From assembly GCA_010015655.1 (NCBI GenBank), contig ML976719.1:100335-164334 (forward strand): DNA of 64,000 bases, read 5' to 3'. Each line of letters opens with the position of its first letter. Position 1 is the stretch's first letter. The translations under genes and the position numbers were made by a program. Of this stretch, positions 54,944 to 64,000 are shown one piece after another. This DNA comes from Bimuria novae-zelandiae CBS 107.79. Taxonomy: Eukaryota; Ascomycota; Dothideomycetes; Pleosporales; Didymosphaeriaceae. The notes beneath the pieces are model-generated. The model had not been told where the DNA came from and did not search any database. It saw only the letters and a list, made by a program, of their open reading frames with translations.

Positions 54944-56179
54944 ATGCCTCAAGAACCCGCCTTCCCCTGGCACATCGGCGTCTTCGACGCGCACTGCCAC
55001 CCCACGGACATCATGTCCAGTATCCCGTCCCTCCCTCGCATGAAAGCCCGCTGTCTTACCATAATGGGGACGCGAGCCCAGGACCAGGACCTCGTCGCTT
55101 CCGTCGCAGACGAGTACGGTGTAAAAGCCTCTTCCCACCACTCCGAATGGTCGCGGCAGGAATGCATGCTCCCGTGTTTCGGATGGCACCCGTGGTTCGC
55201 ACATGTGATGTACCTCGACTCCTCCGACTCCGAACACGAGAGGGAGGGGGAGGCGGGAGGCACGGGGAAGACGCTGACGGGCGAGGATAAGGTGGCTCAC
55301 TATCAAAAGGCGCTGGCGCCGAGTCGACAAGCCCCCAGCGAGGACGACAGAAAGATATACCTCTCCTTGCCTGACCCAATGTCCTTCTCCGCCTTCCTCA
55401 CGCAGATGAAACTCCATCTAGAGAAATACCCCCTCGCGCTCGTCGGAGAAATCGGTCTCGACCGCGCATTCCGCATCCCAGAAGCCTGGGACCCGGACGC
55501 CGAGTCCTCACGCCAACCGGAGCTCACGCGCGGCGGCCGCGAAGGACGACGTCTCACTCCATTCCGCTGCGCGCCCGCGCACCAGAAAGAAGTTTTTAAA
55601 CGCCAACTACAGCTCGCAGCCGAGATGTGCCGCGCCGTGAGCGTGCACGGCGTCCAAGCGCACGGGCTTCTCTTCGACGCTATCAAAGAACTATGGACGG
55701 GCCATGAAAAACCTATACTAAGTAAACGCGAGAGGAAGAAGCGCGGGAAAGACGATCCCTCCATAACATATCCATCTCAACTTGAGGATTCTGACCAAGG
55801 GGGCGAGATGGGGAAGAAGCCGTATCCCCCGCGCATATGCCTGCATTCGTACTCGGGGACGCCGGACGCGTTTAAGCAGTATCTCAACCCCGCTATTCCG
55901 GTGGACATGTTTGCGAGCTTCTCGACTACTATCAATCTTGGCGACGCAGCGGGCGAGGAGACGCCGGAAAGTTTTGTCCAGATGGTGAAGACGGTGCCTG
56001 ACCATATGATACTGATTGAAAGTGACCTGCATACCGCAGGGGACGAGATGGACAGGCGGCTGGAGGATATAGTGCGGCGGATATGTAAGATTAAAGGGTG
56101 GGGGTTGGAGGAGGGCGTGGAGAGGTTGGGCAAGAACTGGAGGAGATTTGTGTTTGGAAAAGGGATGGTTCCCCCGTAG
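54944..56179 (+). CDS. TatD-family metal-dependent hydrolase (Scn1/Cut9-interacting-like)
   Basis: Metal-dependent hydrolase of the TatD fold, similar to the fission-yeast Cut9-interacting protein Scn1. TatD relatives act as nucleases. The start is the ATG at 54944 (MPQEPAF), 48 bases inside a longer open frame, and the product is 411 residues. The metal-binding motif is FDAHCHPTD near the N-terminus (HxH). Further blocks are CFGWHPWFAH, ALVGEIGLDRAF (metal-binding Glu), RAVSVHGVQAHGLL, ICLHSYSGTP and ILIESDLHTAG (Asp). The family core is broken by acidic and basic insertions, for example SDSEHEREGEAGG and LSKRERKKRGKDD, typical of the fungal branch. No intron or defect is seen. Confidence 0.85.
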   Translation: MPQEPAFPWHIGVFDAHCHPTDIMSSIPSLPRMKARCLTIMGTRAQDQDLVASVADEYGVKASSHHSEWSRQECMLPCFGWHPWFAHVMYLDSSDSEHEREGEAGGTGKTLTGEDKVAHYQKALAPSRQAPSEDDRKIYLSLPDPMSFSAFLTQMKLHLEKYPLALVGEIGLDRAFRIPEAWDPDAESSRQPELTRGGREGRRLTPFRCAPAHQKEVFKRQLQLAAEMCRAVSVHGVQAHGLLFDAIKELWTGHEKPILSKRERKKRGKDDPSITYPSQLEDSDQGGEMGKKPYPPRICLHSYSGTPDAFKQYLNPAIPVDMFASFSTTINLGDAAGEETPESFVQMVKTVPDHMILIESDLHTAGDEMDRRLEDIVRRICKIKGWGLEEGVERLGKNWRRFVFGKGMVPP

Positions 56180-56359
56180 TTAAAGTTAGGAAAACAGGAA
56201 CAGTAGAGACTTGCAAGCAAAGCACCACCCCATCATATATATTTATATCCTCATAACAATGCATAACCCATACCGTCATCATGCAAAAACCCCTAAACCC
56301 GCTATATGCAAATGCAAGGTATCTCAAGAAATAACAAAATAACATGCAGAACAAAGTAT

Positions 56360-57937
56360 TTATGCACTCGGTGCATTCGGAAAAACATTTCCACCACTTC
56401 GCTCTCCACTTCCTCTCCTCATAACGTTTGGTCTGTTTGGTCTGGGAGGAGGATCCATACTCCCGACGACGCTCTCTTCAAATCCACTCGCATCTGCCTC
56501 GTAGTCCCGCGCGCTCTCGGACATGCTGAGCCCACTGTTTCTGTTGGGCGTGGTCGGCCGGCCGCTACTGGAGGACAGGCGGGAGGAAGGCTGACGAGCG
56601 ACGGACGCAGATGCAGGGCCTGAGCCTTGGGTGACAGAGGGCCTTTTGGCACCACGGGCAGGTCGGGAAGAAGCGAAGGATGCGGTGCTGCCGGTTGTGC
56701 TATTGCTCCACCGGCGCTCGCGAGAATGCGAGGCGATGCGGTCATCGATATCGGGTGTGGGCGTTGTGCTTCGCGATGAGCTCCGCGAGTTGGTGGAACC
56801 TTCCCGCCCTCGAAGCGTACTAGGCCGCCTCTTCCGCTCCTTTGTAAAGGAATTTGAAGCAGAGATATGGTGCGAGTGAGGAGGGTTGTGGTGTGCGTGA
56901 TGGCTCGAACGCTCGACATCGCTCCCTCTCCCGCTGATGCCTCTTGCGTTCTTCCAGCCTCGCCAGCCAGTCCACCATAACCATCCACCCTCGGCGCGGG
57001 CGACTTCGCGCTGGCGAGCGCGTATCCTCCTCCGCAACTCGCCGCGCCGTTCGTTTTCGCGGCCCCAGTACTCGGCCCTGTAAATTTCCCATCCTTCTCG
57101 GAAGTCTGGCGTAAACGGCTTCGGGAGTAAGATGAGTTTGATCAGGTCGCCTCCGAACGCGATATCCTCCTCCGCATACTCCTTCCCATCCTCCACAATC
57201 CTGTGCCTGGGCAACCCATCCGATAAATCATTCTTCTTCTCCTGCGTGAGATTCACAAAGTGATACGAACTGCCGCCCGTCTCGCCGCCCCACAGCCCGC
57301 CGCTAAACGGAGCCACAAACTTCACCCAGCCCAGTATCTCATGCACCCAGCTCCCTCTAATGACGACAATCTTCGCATTCATTCCTCTCAGCCCGCGATT
57401 CGCCACGCCGATCCATCTCCTCGGCCACCGCACACCGCGCTCCCACTGGCCAGTAGCCCAGAAGAGAAGCGCCGTGACGAGCCCGGTGATAAAACACATC
57501 TTCTGAAACATGTCCACGAGCCAGTATTTACTCCCACCAATGCCCTTTCCGTCTTCTCGCGGCCGCAGCCACAGGAGGTAGAAGAAGAAGGCGATCCATA
57601 TCCCCAGCAGCGTCAACACAAACGTGTTCTGTCTTCTTCGTGCGCGGAGGGTGAGGTACTGGCTTCGCAGCGAGGCTTCTAGTATGAGGAGGTTTAGATA
57701 GATCTGCGGCGGCGACGACGGGAGCAGAGACGTCGGATCAGTAAGCTGATACGGTGCGCGCGGTGTTTTGAGCGAGGTGAGGCGGTCGTGGTGGACGGCG
57801 GGGAGGGGCGGTGCGTGGGCCGTGTAGGGTGGAGGGTTGGCAAAGGCCAAGGCGGCGCCGTCATGCGTGTTTGTATTCGGCGCGGGAGCTCCCTTCACAA
57901 TCTGGTCGAGTTGCTGGGGAGAGCCGGGGAGAGCCAT
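56360..57937 (-). CDS. SPO7: Spo7-like subunit of the Nem1-Spo7 phosphatase
   Basis: Membrane regulatory subunit of the Nem1-Spo7 complex, which dephosphorylates the phosphatidate phosphatase Pah1 at the nuclear/ER membrane and so controls lipid storage and nuclear shape. One exon, 525 residues, ATG at 57937. The Spo7 block PPQIYLNLLILEASLRSQYL and LRARRRQNTFVLTLLGIWIA contains the first hydrophobic helix. A second follows (FQKMCFITGLVTALLFWATG). A conserved membrane-proximal region reads RKIVVIRG-like (MNAKIVVIRGSWVHEIL) and IIKL-like (GGDLIKLILLPKPFTPDFREGWEIYR). The C-terminal 200 residues are Ser/Arg-rich and disordered, with likely phosphorylation sites. The family is firm. Confidence 0.88.
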   Translation of the reverse strand: MALPGSPQQLDQIVKGAPAPNTNTHDGAALAFANPPPYTAHAPPLPAVHHDRLTSLKTPRAPYQLTDPTSLLPSSPPQIYLNLLILEASLRSQYLTLRARRRQNTFVLTLLGIWIAFFFYLLWLRPREDGKGIGGSKYWLVDMFQKMCFITGLVTALLFWATGQWERGVRWPRRWIGVANRGLRGMNAKIVVIRGSWVHEILGWVKFVAPFSGGLWGGETGGSSYHFVNLTQEKKNDLSDGLPRHRIVEDGKEYAEEDIAFGGDLIKLILLPKPFTPDFREGWEIYRAEYWGRENERRGELRRRIRARQREVARAEGGWLWWTGWRGWKNARGISGRGSDVERSSHHAHHNPPHSHHISASNSFTKERKRRPSTLRGREGSTNSRSSSRSTTPTPDIDDRIASHSRERRWSNSTTGSTASFASSRPARGAKRPSVTQGSGPASASVARQPSSRLSSSSGRPTTPNRNSGLSMSESARDYEADASGFEESVVGSMDPPPRPNRPNVMRRGSGERSGGNVFPNAPSA

Positions 57938-58512
57938 GGCGCCTGGCGACGCGTCGTCGTAGACAGTCTTGCTCCTCTATACGCTTCTCGGAGGCATGTG
58001 ATGGGTGTCGTAGGATTCCACTTGGCGTCGCGAGCGGTTGAGCGTCTCGTTGGTATATAGCGACTGATATCTTCTAGCTCCGGGGAGAAAGCGAACGTGT
58101 GTGTGGTACGAAGCGTTACATAAGTGGCAGCGGCACGGCACGACTTGATCGATTGCGATGTCGCGTAATGTGCGGTGAGTTGCAAGGGTTTGCTGGCATC
58201 GTTAGTTCACGATCCCACCCCGCTTGTTTACCCAACACTACGACGATAGAGGCAAGTGCCTGAATATCTTCTCTTCACCGTCTCTTTGGCCTCATGCAAA
58301 ACAACAGCTGACACATGTAGCGTATGCATCCATGAGGGGCACAGTTTAGAGCACATGTGATAAAGAAGGCGGCCATGTTGCTTGCAGCTCCTTGAGAGCC
58401 ACCACTTATTGCGAGTGTAATTACAATGTCTAAACGCTGTTGCAGGAGTATCGAATGCCCGTCTACCCATAACATCTTGTACAAAACGCCGTGCCAATCC
58501 CAACACCCATCC
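57938..58512. other. intergenic, no gene seen
   Basis: 575 bases between the 5' end of the Spo7 gene and the 3' end of the hydrolase gene. Small frames only. Confidence 0.55.
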
Positions 58513-60388
58513 TCATGCCCGCTGCCGCCTCGCTTCTCTCCGCTTCACGTCGGCCATCTCCTCGAGCATGACGCGATTGAACTGGTCCCAGCCATCGAGG
58601 TAGACGTGGTGTCCAGCCTTGTTGATTATGACAACCTTTGCTTCTCCGTTGTCCTTTTTGCGCTCTTCCGCTGTCGCATTCTCGAGGATGCGCATGCGCT
58701 CTTGCTTGATCTTCTCTTCGGCTGCAAATCCACCTGCTACGTCCATCCAGTCCACCTCCCCATACATGAACACGATGGGAATGCCATTCTCGCGTTGCCC
58801 GGCGCGTGGAGGTACGTCTTGTGAAGTGGATGCTGCCTTGGGTGGCGTGTCACCATCCACTATCAGGCCATCGTGTGGCTGAATCCATTGCCGTCCGACG
58901 CCTTGTATCCGCTGAATCAGCGGACTGCGAGCGAAAGCGCCGGGGGCGAGAAGATAGCCGAGCGCATATTCCGAGCTTCCCCGTTGCCTGAAGATAGAGT
59001 AACTGTAGTCATGCAACGCTTGCGATTCCTCCTCGGGAAGATGCGAAAATCGACGCGTCGTCCATCCAGACACAAGACGGGGCCCCAACGGACCGCTCCA
59101 CCGTACCAGAGAGAAGGGTGAAATGACGTTAGCCTCCCACACGTATGAGAACCAGCCCGGCAGTCGCCGCCGTGGAGGTTCTTTGTCATCTGTCGCAGCT
59201 TTCCCGCCGTCTCGCTGTTTCATGAAATTGTTGTTGTCTGCAGTCGCTGCCGCGGCGTCTTGGGTGAATTCGTTGCCCATGGTCGAATCCTGCGGCTCAG
59301 GCATCGCTTCATTGACGGCGTAGGGGTCTTCTGGGATCCCGACGGGTGACGCCAAAATGAGCTTGTTCAGCCGGCCTGGGTACTTGAGCGCATATGTAAC
59401 AGCCAGGTAGCCACCCAGGCTGTGTCCGAGCAAGGTGAAGCGTTCCAATCCGCGCTTGATGCGCCACTCTTCCAGCGCATCAATGAACCAATTCTCCGCC
59501 TCTGTGATCTTGCCCTGTTTGTCTTTTGCGTGGATCTTGAACGCCGGCCGACTGCTCCGTCCCATGCCCAGGAGATCGAGCGCATAGACCTTCCAGCCCT
59601 CCGCTCGTGATAATGCTTCGAAGTTGCGGTAAAAGAAGCCCAGTCCCGCACCGTACCCGTGCAGCATGACCAGGTTCTGCTCCACCTCTTCGCCGAGTCG
59701 CTCCACCGAGAACTCGTTCAATGCGCGATCCTTCCCACTTAGAGGCACCATCACAGAGTTCCATTGGCGCGGGCCGTAGGGGTCGGTCAAGGTCGACGTC
59801 GTGGCGTGTGCTTCGGGGTTCTTCGGCGGCGCATTCAGATCAGCTGTGGAGGGCGCTGCCGACGCGGGCGCAGAGCCCGACTGCGTCTGTGTAGGCGGTT
59901 TCTGGAGGTAGGGGATGAAGGATAATACGCGATGCTCGGTGGCCATGGGTGACATGCCCGCCCACTGTGATGGTTATTAGCATGCGACACCCGTGGTACT
60001 ATGGCTGCCTACTTACCCACTGACAGAACCCCTCCTTCGCCCCTAGTGGAAACCACTTCGCGACTCTGCCTGGCTGCGACTGGCCCTGCTTCCTCGCCCT
60101 CTGCGAAGCTAGCGGCGCTTGCTGCGTCCTCCCTCTAATCTCCTCGTCCTGCGGCGCTGCCATGGCCGAAGAGTCCCGCGCGTCGATCTTGATGGGTGTC
60201 GATAAGCTCAGCGAAATCCAGCTTGCGCCCCCGAAGCTCGCAGTCCTTGCAAGTGCCCTGCGTGCGCCTGGTCGTGCGTGTAAATAGAACCGCAGCAGAT
60301 GCAGCGGGGAGGATGTTGACGTGGTCAGTGTGGCGGTGGGGTTAGTTACAGCGCGCGATGTTCTCAGGATCATTCCCGAGGGCACCAC
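58513..60388 (-). CDS. mitochondrial alpha/beta hydrolase, Cld1/ABHD5 (CGI-58) group
   Basis: Lipid-acting alpha/beta hydrolase, similar to yeast cardiolipin-specific phospholipase Cld1 and CGI-58/ABHD4-5. Exon 1 runs 60388-60017 and exon 2 59964-58513, with the intron 59965-60016 (GCTAATAAC branch region). The product is 607 residues. The N-terminus (MILRTSRAVTNPTATL..., then FYLHARPGARRALARTASF) is basic and free of acidic residues, a strong mitochondrial presequence. Conserved blocks are KWFPLGAKEGFCQW, LVMLHGYGAGLGFFYRNFEA, YALDLLGMGRSSRP and the nucleophile elbow TLLGHSLGGYLA. The C-terminal catalytic region contains FMYGEVDWMD (Asp) and INKAGHHVYLDGWDQFN (His). The lid region is long and partly disordered. 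The joined frame and matching phase support the splice. Confidence 0.87.
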
Positions 60389-61191
60389 TGCTGCTTATGG
60401 TTTGTGTAGGAAAGCTGACGTAGCGATGTGCGCGTCGATTGCTGGGGAGGATGTGATATTCGTAGGCGGGCTCGTCGTGGCGGATGGAGTTAAGGGCGGT
60501 GGCGGTCCAACGAATTCGGACCGGGGATTGAGACAGCCCGTCACCCCAAGTCTTTTAAAAAACCTGATGCATGGTCCTGCAGGATCTTATGGTGTCTAAC
60601 AATGAGCTTTTCTAGCTCCATCTGGAAAGCATCGGTGGACTCATCGATTGCTTGTTCACTTCACGCTTCTCACGCTTTCGTGCATGACGGCGTTAGCGGG
60701 GATGCAATCGTCCGAGATCAAAGCTCGACCACCCAAGTCCTACACGAATGAATCCTTCCTTTCATTTTAATTGTAATTTCTTCCTCCTGAGGTTCATGCT
60801 GGACAGTCCATCACGAACCACCGCGCGCAGTAGGGCCTAGGTTGAAGAAAAGGTCGAATGAATGCATCACGCCTGGGACGAACCAATCATAACGCGCGTC
60901 CAGGTCACACCGTGAACTGGTAGCGCGGACTCGTCCTACCTTCTTGATAAGCCGCTATTCCACCTTAACAGACACTTAACAGACAAGTGCATGTGAAACC
61001 TATCATCATGGCCATAGGTCCTCTCCCTCGATTCACGCATGCTTTGTGTTTCTCTTTGGGAAATACAATGGCAGCAAGATAGGCGCGATTCCAAATTCTC
61101 AAACCTGTGTAGGAATCTCTACTCCAGACACTTTAGCATATGCAATCTCGCAGATGGAATAATATCGTTCAATTCATATATACATTGTATC
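60389..61191. other. intergenic, no gene seen
   Basis: 800 bases upstream of the hydrolase gene. Short frames, no family signature. It ends at the fragment of Tc1/mariner DNA. Confidence 0.5.
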
Positions 61192-61400
61192 CTGTCGCGT
61201 TGAGCAGAGCGGACAGTACGCAGTGGAAAAGGTTGTAGGATTGAACTGAGGTTGTACTATCTAGGAGCTACAGAAGGTATATGTGCCCAGGCACAAACAA
61301 TGCTAGTCCCAGATAGGTGTAGTACTCTCAGAAAGGTGAGTAGCAATCAAGCGAGGGTAGGAGTACCCATCTCATAGGGTAAGAGCCATAAACCGTGACA
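61192..61400 (+). mobile_element. terminal fragment of the same Tc1/mariner family
   Basis: Starts CTGTCGCGTTGAGCAGAGCG and matches, on the opposite strand, the end of the element at 33317-33520. The first 120 bp or so are very similar (GGAGCTACAGAAGGTATATG shared), the middle is diverged and the last part ends ATAAACCGTGACA. It holds only the end of the element, with no transposase. It lies 14 bp from the stop codon of the M6 protease, on its 3' side. Confidence 0.78.
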
Positions 61401-61414
61401 TATCCAGTCCAATT

Positions 61415-63454
61415 CTAAGAGCCCACCTCACATGTGGCACTCGCCTTCACACTCGCATCGCTCTCACTTGTCACAGTAAGAGTGACCACAGCGCCTCCAG
61501 TGCTGTATCCCCCATCCGTTCCAACCGCGACCTTCGCCGTGGTCTCTTCGCCAAACTTCGCATATGCCAAAGCATTGGGCGTTTCCACCTTCCAGCCCGA
61601 GCCCTCGACCTCTGCGCTCAGCTTGTAAATGTCCGAGTTCAGGTAGGCCGAGAGATCCTGCGGGTGCACGCTCGACGCGTTATTCGAACCGGTGCCAGTA
61701 TTCTTGAGCGTGAAAGTACACCAAGAAGCGCTCGTCGAGTTTGCCTGCTCCACAGTGCCCTCGCTGAGCTCAACGCCATACGAGTTCATGGTGCCGTTCG
61801 TAGCAGTGGAGGATACGCCGACGGTGTAGTGCAGAACTCCGGTGCCATCGCGGTTGATGTCCAGGACGTAGAAGTGCAGGCCGTTTGCCTCATCGATGTA
61901 CTCGTATTCGCTGCCGCTGCGTGTACCAGCATGGAACAGGGCATCGACAAGTTGTCTGTAGTCACCAATACTCCAGTACCGCACAGTCCCATTAGGATAG
62001 TAAAAGTCCACAACGTGGGCATCCTGAGGGTTGGCATCAATGACCCACTGAAATGGCTGCGACCCGTCCGAGTTCTTGGTCTTGGAGATCATGACACCGC
62101 TGTCCGGAGTGAATGAATCGGCCCCCATGCGGTCCACGACTTCCACGTTGTAGTTGTTGTAACGGCCGCCGTCGCAGAGAGGGTCAGTGCTGACGTTGCA
62201 AAATGGGGAGAGGTCGCCGGCACTTCCGAACGAGATGTTGAAACCCATGAGCCCGCTGCCTGGGTCCACACTTCGTGCTGTGAGCTCAGCGATCACAAGG
62301 CCCGAAGAGGCGAGCCCAGAGCGTGAGATCTGCAGAATCAGTGTATCGTCGATGAGTCGGATCTGGTGCTTGTCTCGCATGGTGTGAAGAGAGCCCATGG
62401 ACCCTCCTTGCACGGGCGGGATTTGCCATCTTGTGTGGGGACCACCGGGTCCGTTGAAGGAGCCTCTGTCCAACATGGAGAAAGGTCCGGTGTAGGCGCG
62501 ACGGGCGGGGTTGCTGTAGGGGTTGTTGTAGTTGTCACCAATCCCTAGTAAGTGGGATAACTCATGAGCAAACGTTGCCATGCCTGACGATTCCGCCTGC
62601 GTGGAGGAGCCGCCGCCGGCGTTGGGCCAGATGGTAGAGGCGGCAGCCCAAGACGTCCAGTTCACGTACCGCGTGTGCGCCCAGTTGGGAAGGGAGCTGT
62701 TGCCTGGCGGGCCAAAGGCATCGGATACATCTTCTGGCGATTCGAACTTCATCTCGCCGAACTCCTGCCAGGTGGATGACTCGTCTTGTCCAGCGGAGAG
62801 GATGAAAGCAAGCTCGAAGGCGTCCGCCGTCTCGTTTCCTATCTCACGACGCCAGGCGCCAAGAGCATCGGTTCGTAGATCTACGGTGGTTCCGCAGTTG
62901 CCCTGTCCGAGTGGACACGCCCCCGGGTTAAAACCACCGTCTGGGTCATCATCTACACCGTACTGGTAGCTCTTGCTGGGCATCCTGTACGGTCCAAAAA
63001 CCGTCAAATTGACACCATATTTTCCAAACGAATCGCCCATCCAGTACTCGTGCATAGTGTGTCCCTGGTTCAACTCATTCGGTGTGTTCAGTAAATCCCT
63101 GTAGAAGGCCGGAACGTCTTCCCTCTTCAAGTTTCCGCCATTGGGCTGCGGGTTGCCGAAGATGTCAGACTCGGGCGCGAGAGTCATGACGAATGGCGAG
63201 TCTGGGTAGTCGACCATGACCAGTGCGATGTTGAAGTTGCGGTTGCGACCCTGGCGCGAGGGGTCGCCCCAACTTGTTCCTGGCGGCGCCTTGAAGTCGT
63301 CCCAGGTCATATTGTCTGGGTTCACCCAGTTTCGAGGGTCGAGGATCGCAAAAGGATCAGAAGCGCGGCGCTGAAGACGGTGCGCTGGCGCTGCGAAGGC
63401 GGTCGTGAAGAGCGCAGTCGTGAACGCGACGCGTCGTCCATTGTACCTCACCAT
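61415..63454 (-). CDS. secreted M6-family (immune inhibitor A-like) metalloprotease
   Basis: Predicted extracellular zinc peptidase of the M6 family, known from bacterial immune inhibitor A and found in fungi as secreted proteases. Intronless, 679 residues, ATG at 63454. The N-terminus MVRYNGRRVAFTTALFTTAFAAPAH is a signal peptide, and an LQRR dibasic site soon after may mark propeptide cleavage. The active-site helix ATFAHELSHLLGIGDNY gives the HExxHxxGxxD zinc-binding pattern near residue 300. Many N-glycosylation sites (NxS/T) occur. The C-terminal part is Gly/Ser-rich and may be a beta-domain (AVVTLTVTSESDASVKASA). The gene is intact. A transposon fragment lies 14 bp beyond its stop codon and may affect its terminator. 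Confidence 0.88.
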   Translation of the reverse strand: MVRYNGRRVAFTTALFTTAFAAPAHRLQRRASDPFAILDPRNWVNPDNMTWDDFKAPPGTSWGDPSRQGRNRNFNIALVMVDYPDSPFVMTLAPESDIFGNPQPNGGNLKREDVPAFYRDLLNTPNELNQGHTMHEYWMGDSFGKYGVNLTVFGPYRMPSKSYQYGVDDDPDGGFNPGACPLGQGNCGTTVDLRTDALGAWRREIGNETADAFELAFILSAGQDESSTWQEFGEMKFESPEDVSDAFGPPGNSSLPNWAHTRYVNWTSWAAASTIWPNAGGGSSTQAESSGMATFAHELSHLLGIGDNYNNPYSNPARRAYTGPFSMLDRGSFNGPGGPHTRWQIPPVQGGSMGSLHTMRDKHQIRLIDDTLILQISRSGLASSGLVIAELTARSVDPGSGLMGFNISFGSAGDLSPFCNVSTDPLCDGGRYNNYNVEVVDRMGADSFTPDSGVMISKTKNSDGSQPFQWVIDANPQDAHVVDFYYPNGTVRYWSIGDYRQLVDALFHAGTRSGSEYEYIDEANGLHFYVLDINRDGTGVLHYTVGVSSTATNGTMNSYGVELSEGTVEQANSTSASWCTFTLKNTGTGSNNASSVHPQDLSAYLNSDIYKLSAEVEGSGWKVETPNALAYAKFGEETTAKVAVGTDGGYSTGGAVVTLTVTSESDASVKASATCEVGS

Positions 63455-64000
63455 CGTGTAGACAGTGTTTGTCTGATCTCAAGTAACGATAAGAATATCG
63501 TTCTTCAGACAATGTCTTCTCACTGGAAGGAAGGCGAAGGAACGAGGGCCAGGAACGAGCAGCCCAAGCGGACCTGCGTTCTTATTATCACTGGTGACAT
63601 CCTTAGCCTAACAGACGTTGTACCGGTCTTGCCATAACCATTCTAAGTAACTTGGCTGATCTCTAGAGGTGGGACCTGCAGATGCAGATGCCTGATGCAG
63701 GTTAGGTGGCCTTGGCTTATCGTGCCACCTGCTGAAACAAGTGTGATCTGTAGAATCCATAGAAGCCGCCTGCTTAGACCTTAAGCAATGTGGTAATGAA
63801 TCCGCGGACGCGGCATGGAGGTAGGCGCAAAGCTGCACGTCAGCGATGATTAGAATGTGGTGCTGGTTGAGAGGTAACGTGAGGGCTAGTAACGTGGGGG
63901 CCAGTTGTTAAAGCAGGTGCTTCCCGGCATACGGAAGGAGCACGCTAGCCTATATAGGCGACTTCTTCGCCTATATAGTTGATAACTCTTACACTCAACT
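63455..64000. other. upstream region of the M6 protease gene, up to the window edge
   Basis: No gene seen. It presumably holds the promoter of the protease. A 12-bp hairpin lies near the window end and is listed separately. Confidence 0.5.
63950..63978. repeat. 12-bp perfect inverted repeat with 5-base loop
   Basis: CTATATAGGCGA (63950-63961) pairs with its reverse complement at 63967-63978, leaving the loop CTTCT. It could be a terminator-like hairpin or a palindromic protein-binding site. Nothing else is known. Confidence 0.85.

Noticed and set aside
1..64000. CRISPR array, prophage or operon-type defence system
   Set aside because: The DNA is fungal with spliced genes. No regularly spaced repeats or phage genes were seen.

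Overview
The window is nuclear DNA of a filamentous ascomycete (Pezizomycotina, perhaps Dothideomycetes). The genes carry short GT-AG introns of about 45-90 bases with CTAAC/CTGAC-like branch points. Families typical of the group are present (DUF3468-type regulator, DUF7587-like protein, Dal5-type permease, Srf1, Spo7). One transposon block shows the TpG-to-TpA / CpA-to-TpA decay of repeat-induced point mutation (RIP). The class assignment is inference. I recognised no rRNA, tRNA or CRISPR array.

Layout. 1-31 kb is mostly gene space: the end of an unknown protein, a Rad5/HLTF-like SNF2-RING ATPase, a Dal5-type permease, a secreted nuclease, three orphan genes, glutaminyl-tRNA synthetase, a DUF3468-type regulator and the ER P5A ATPase Spf1. 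29-45 kb is a decaying accessory stretch. It holds a broken FAD oxidoreductase with a hAT-like non-autonomous transposon 58 bp upstream, a dead Tc1/mariner element, a truncated SDR, a frameshifted secreted protein, an assembly gap, and a nested transposon stack ending in the 3' remnant of a TauD-like dioxygenase gene. 45.8-63.5 kb is gene-dense again: a mitochondrial K+/H+ exchange-related protein, Srf1, an acyl-CoA dehydrogenase pseudogene, a ketopantoate-reductase-like enzyme, a damaged DUF4267 gene, an intact SDR, a TatD-family hydrolase, Spo7, a mitochondrial alpha/beta hydrolase and a secreted M6 metalloprotease.

The strongest result is the stack at 37.4-45.1 kb, read from target-site duplications (TSDs). 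Copia element A is interrupted at a TA by a 233-bp MITE. The MITE is interrupted (TSD TGCTG) by Ty1/copia element B, which has 223-bp LTRs and heavy RIP. B is interrupted (TSD GAGAT) by a 386-bp solo LTR that escaped RIP. Removing the inserts returns A's reverse transcriptase to one frame, and the order of events can be read off: A, MITE, B, RIP, C.

Several intact genes of the right half act on membranes and lipids (Srf1, Spo7, the Cld1-like hydrolase, the K+/H+ exchange-related protein). Nothing in the sequence shows that they are co-regulated. Exon coordinates were worked out by hand from splice consensus, frame continuity and family conservation.
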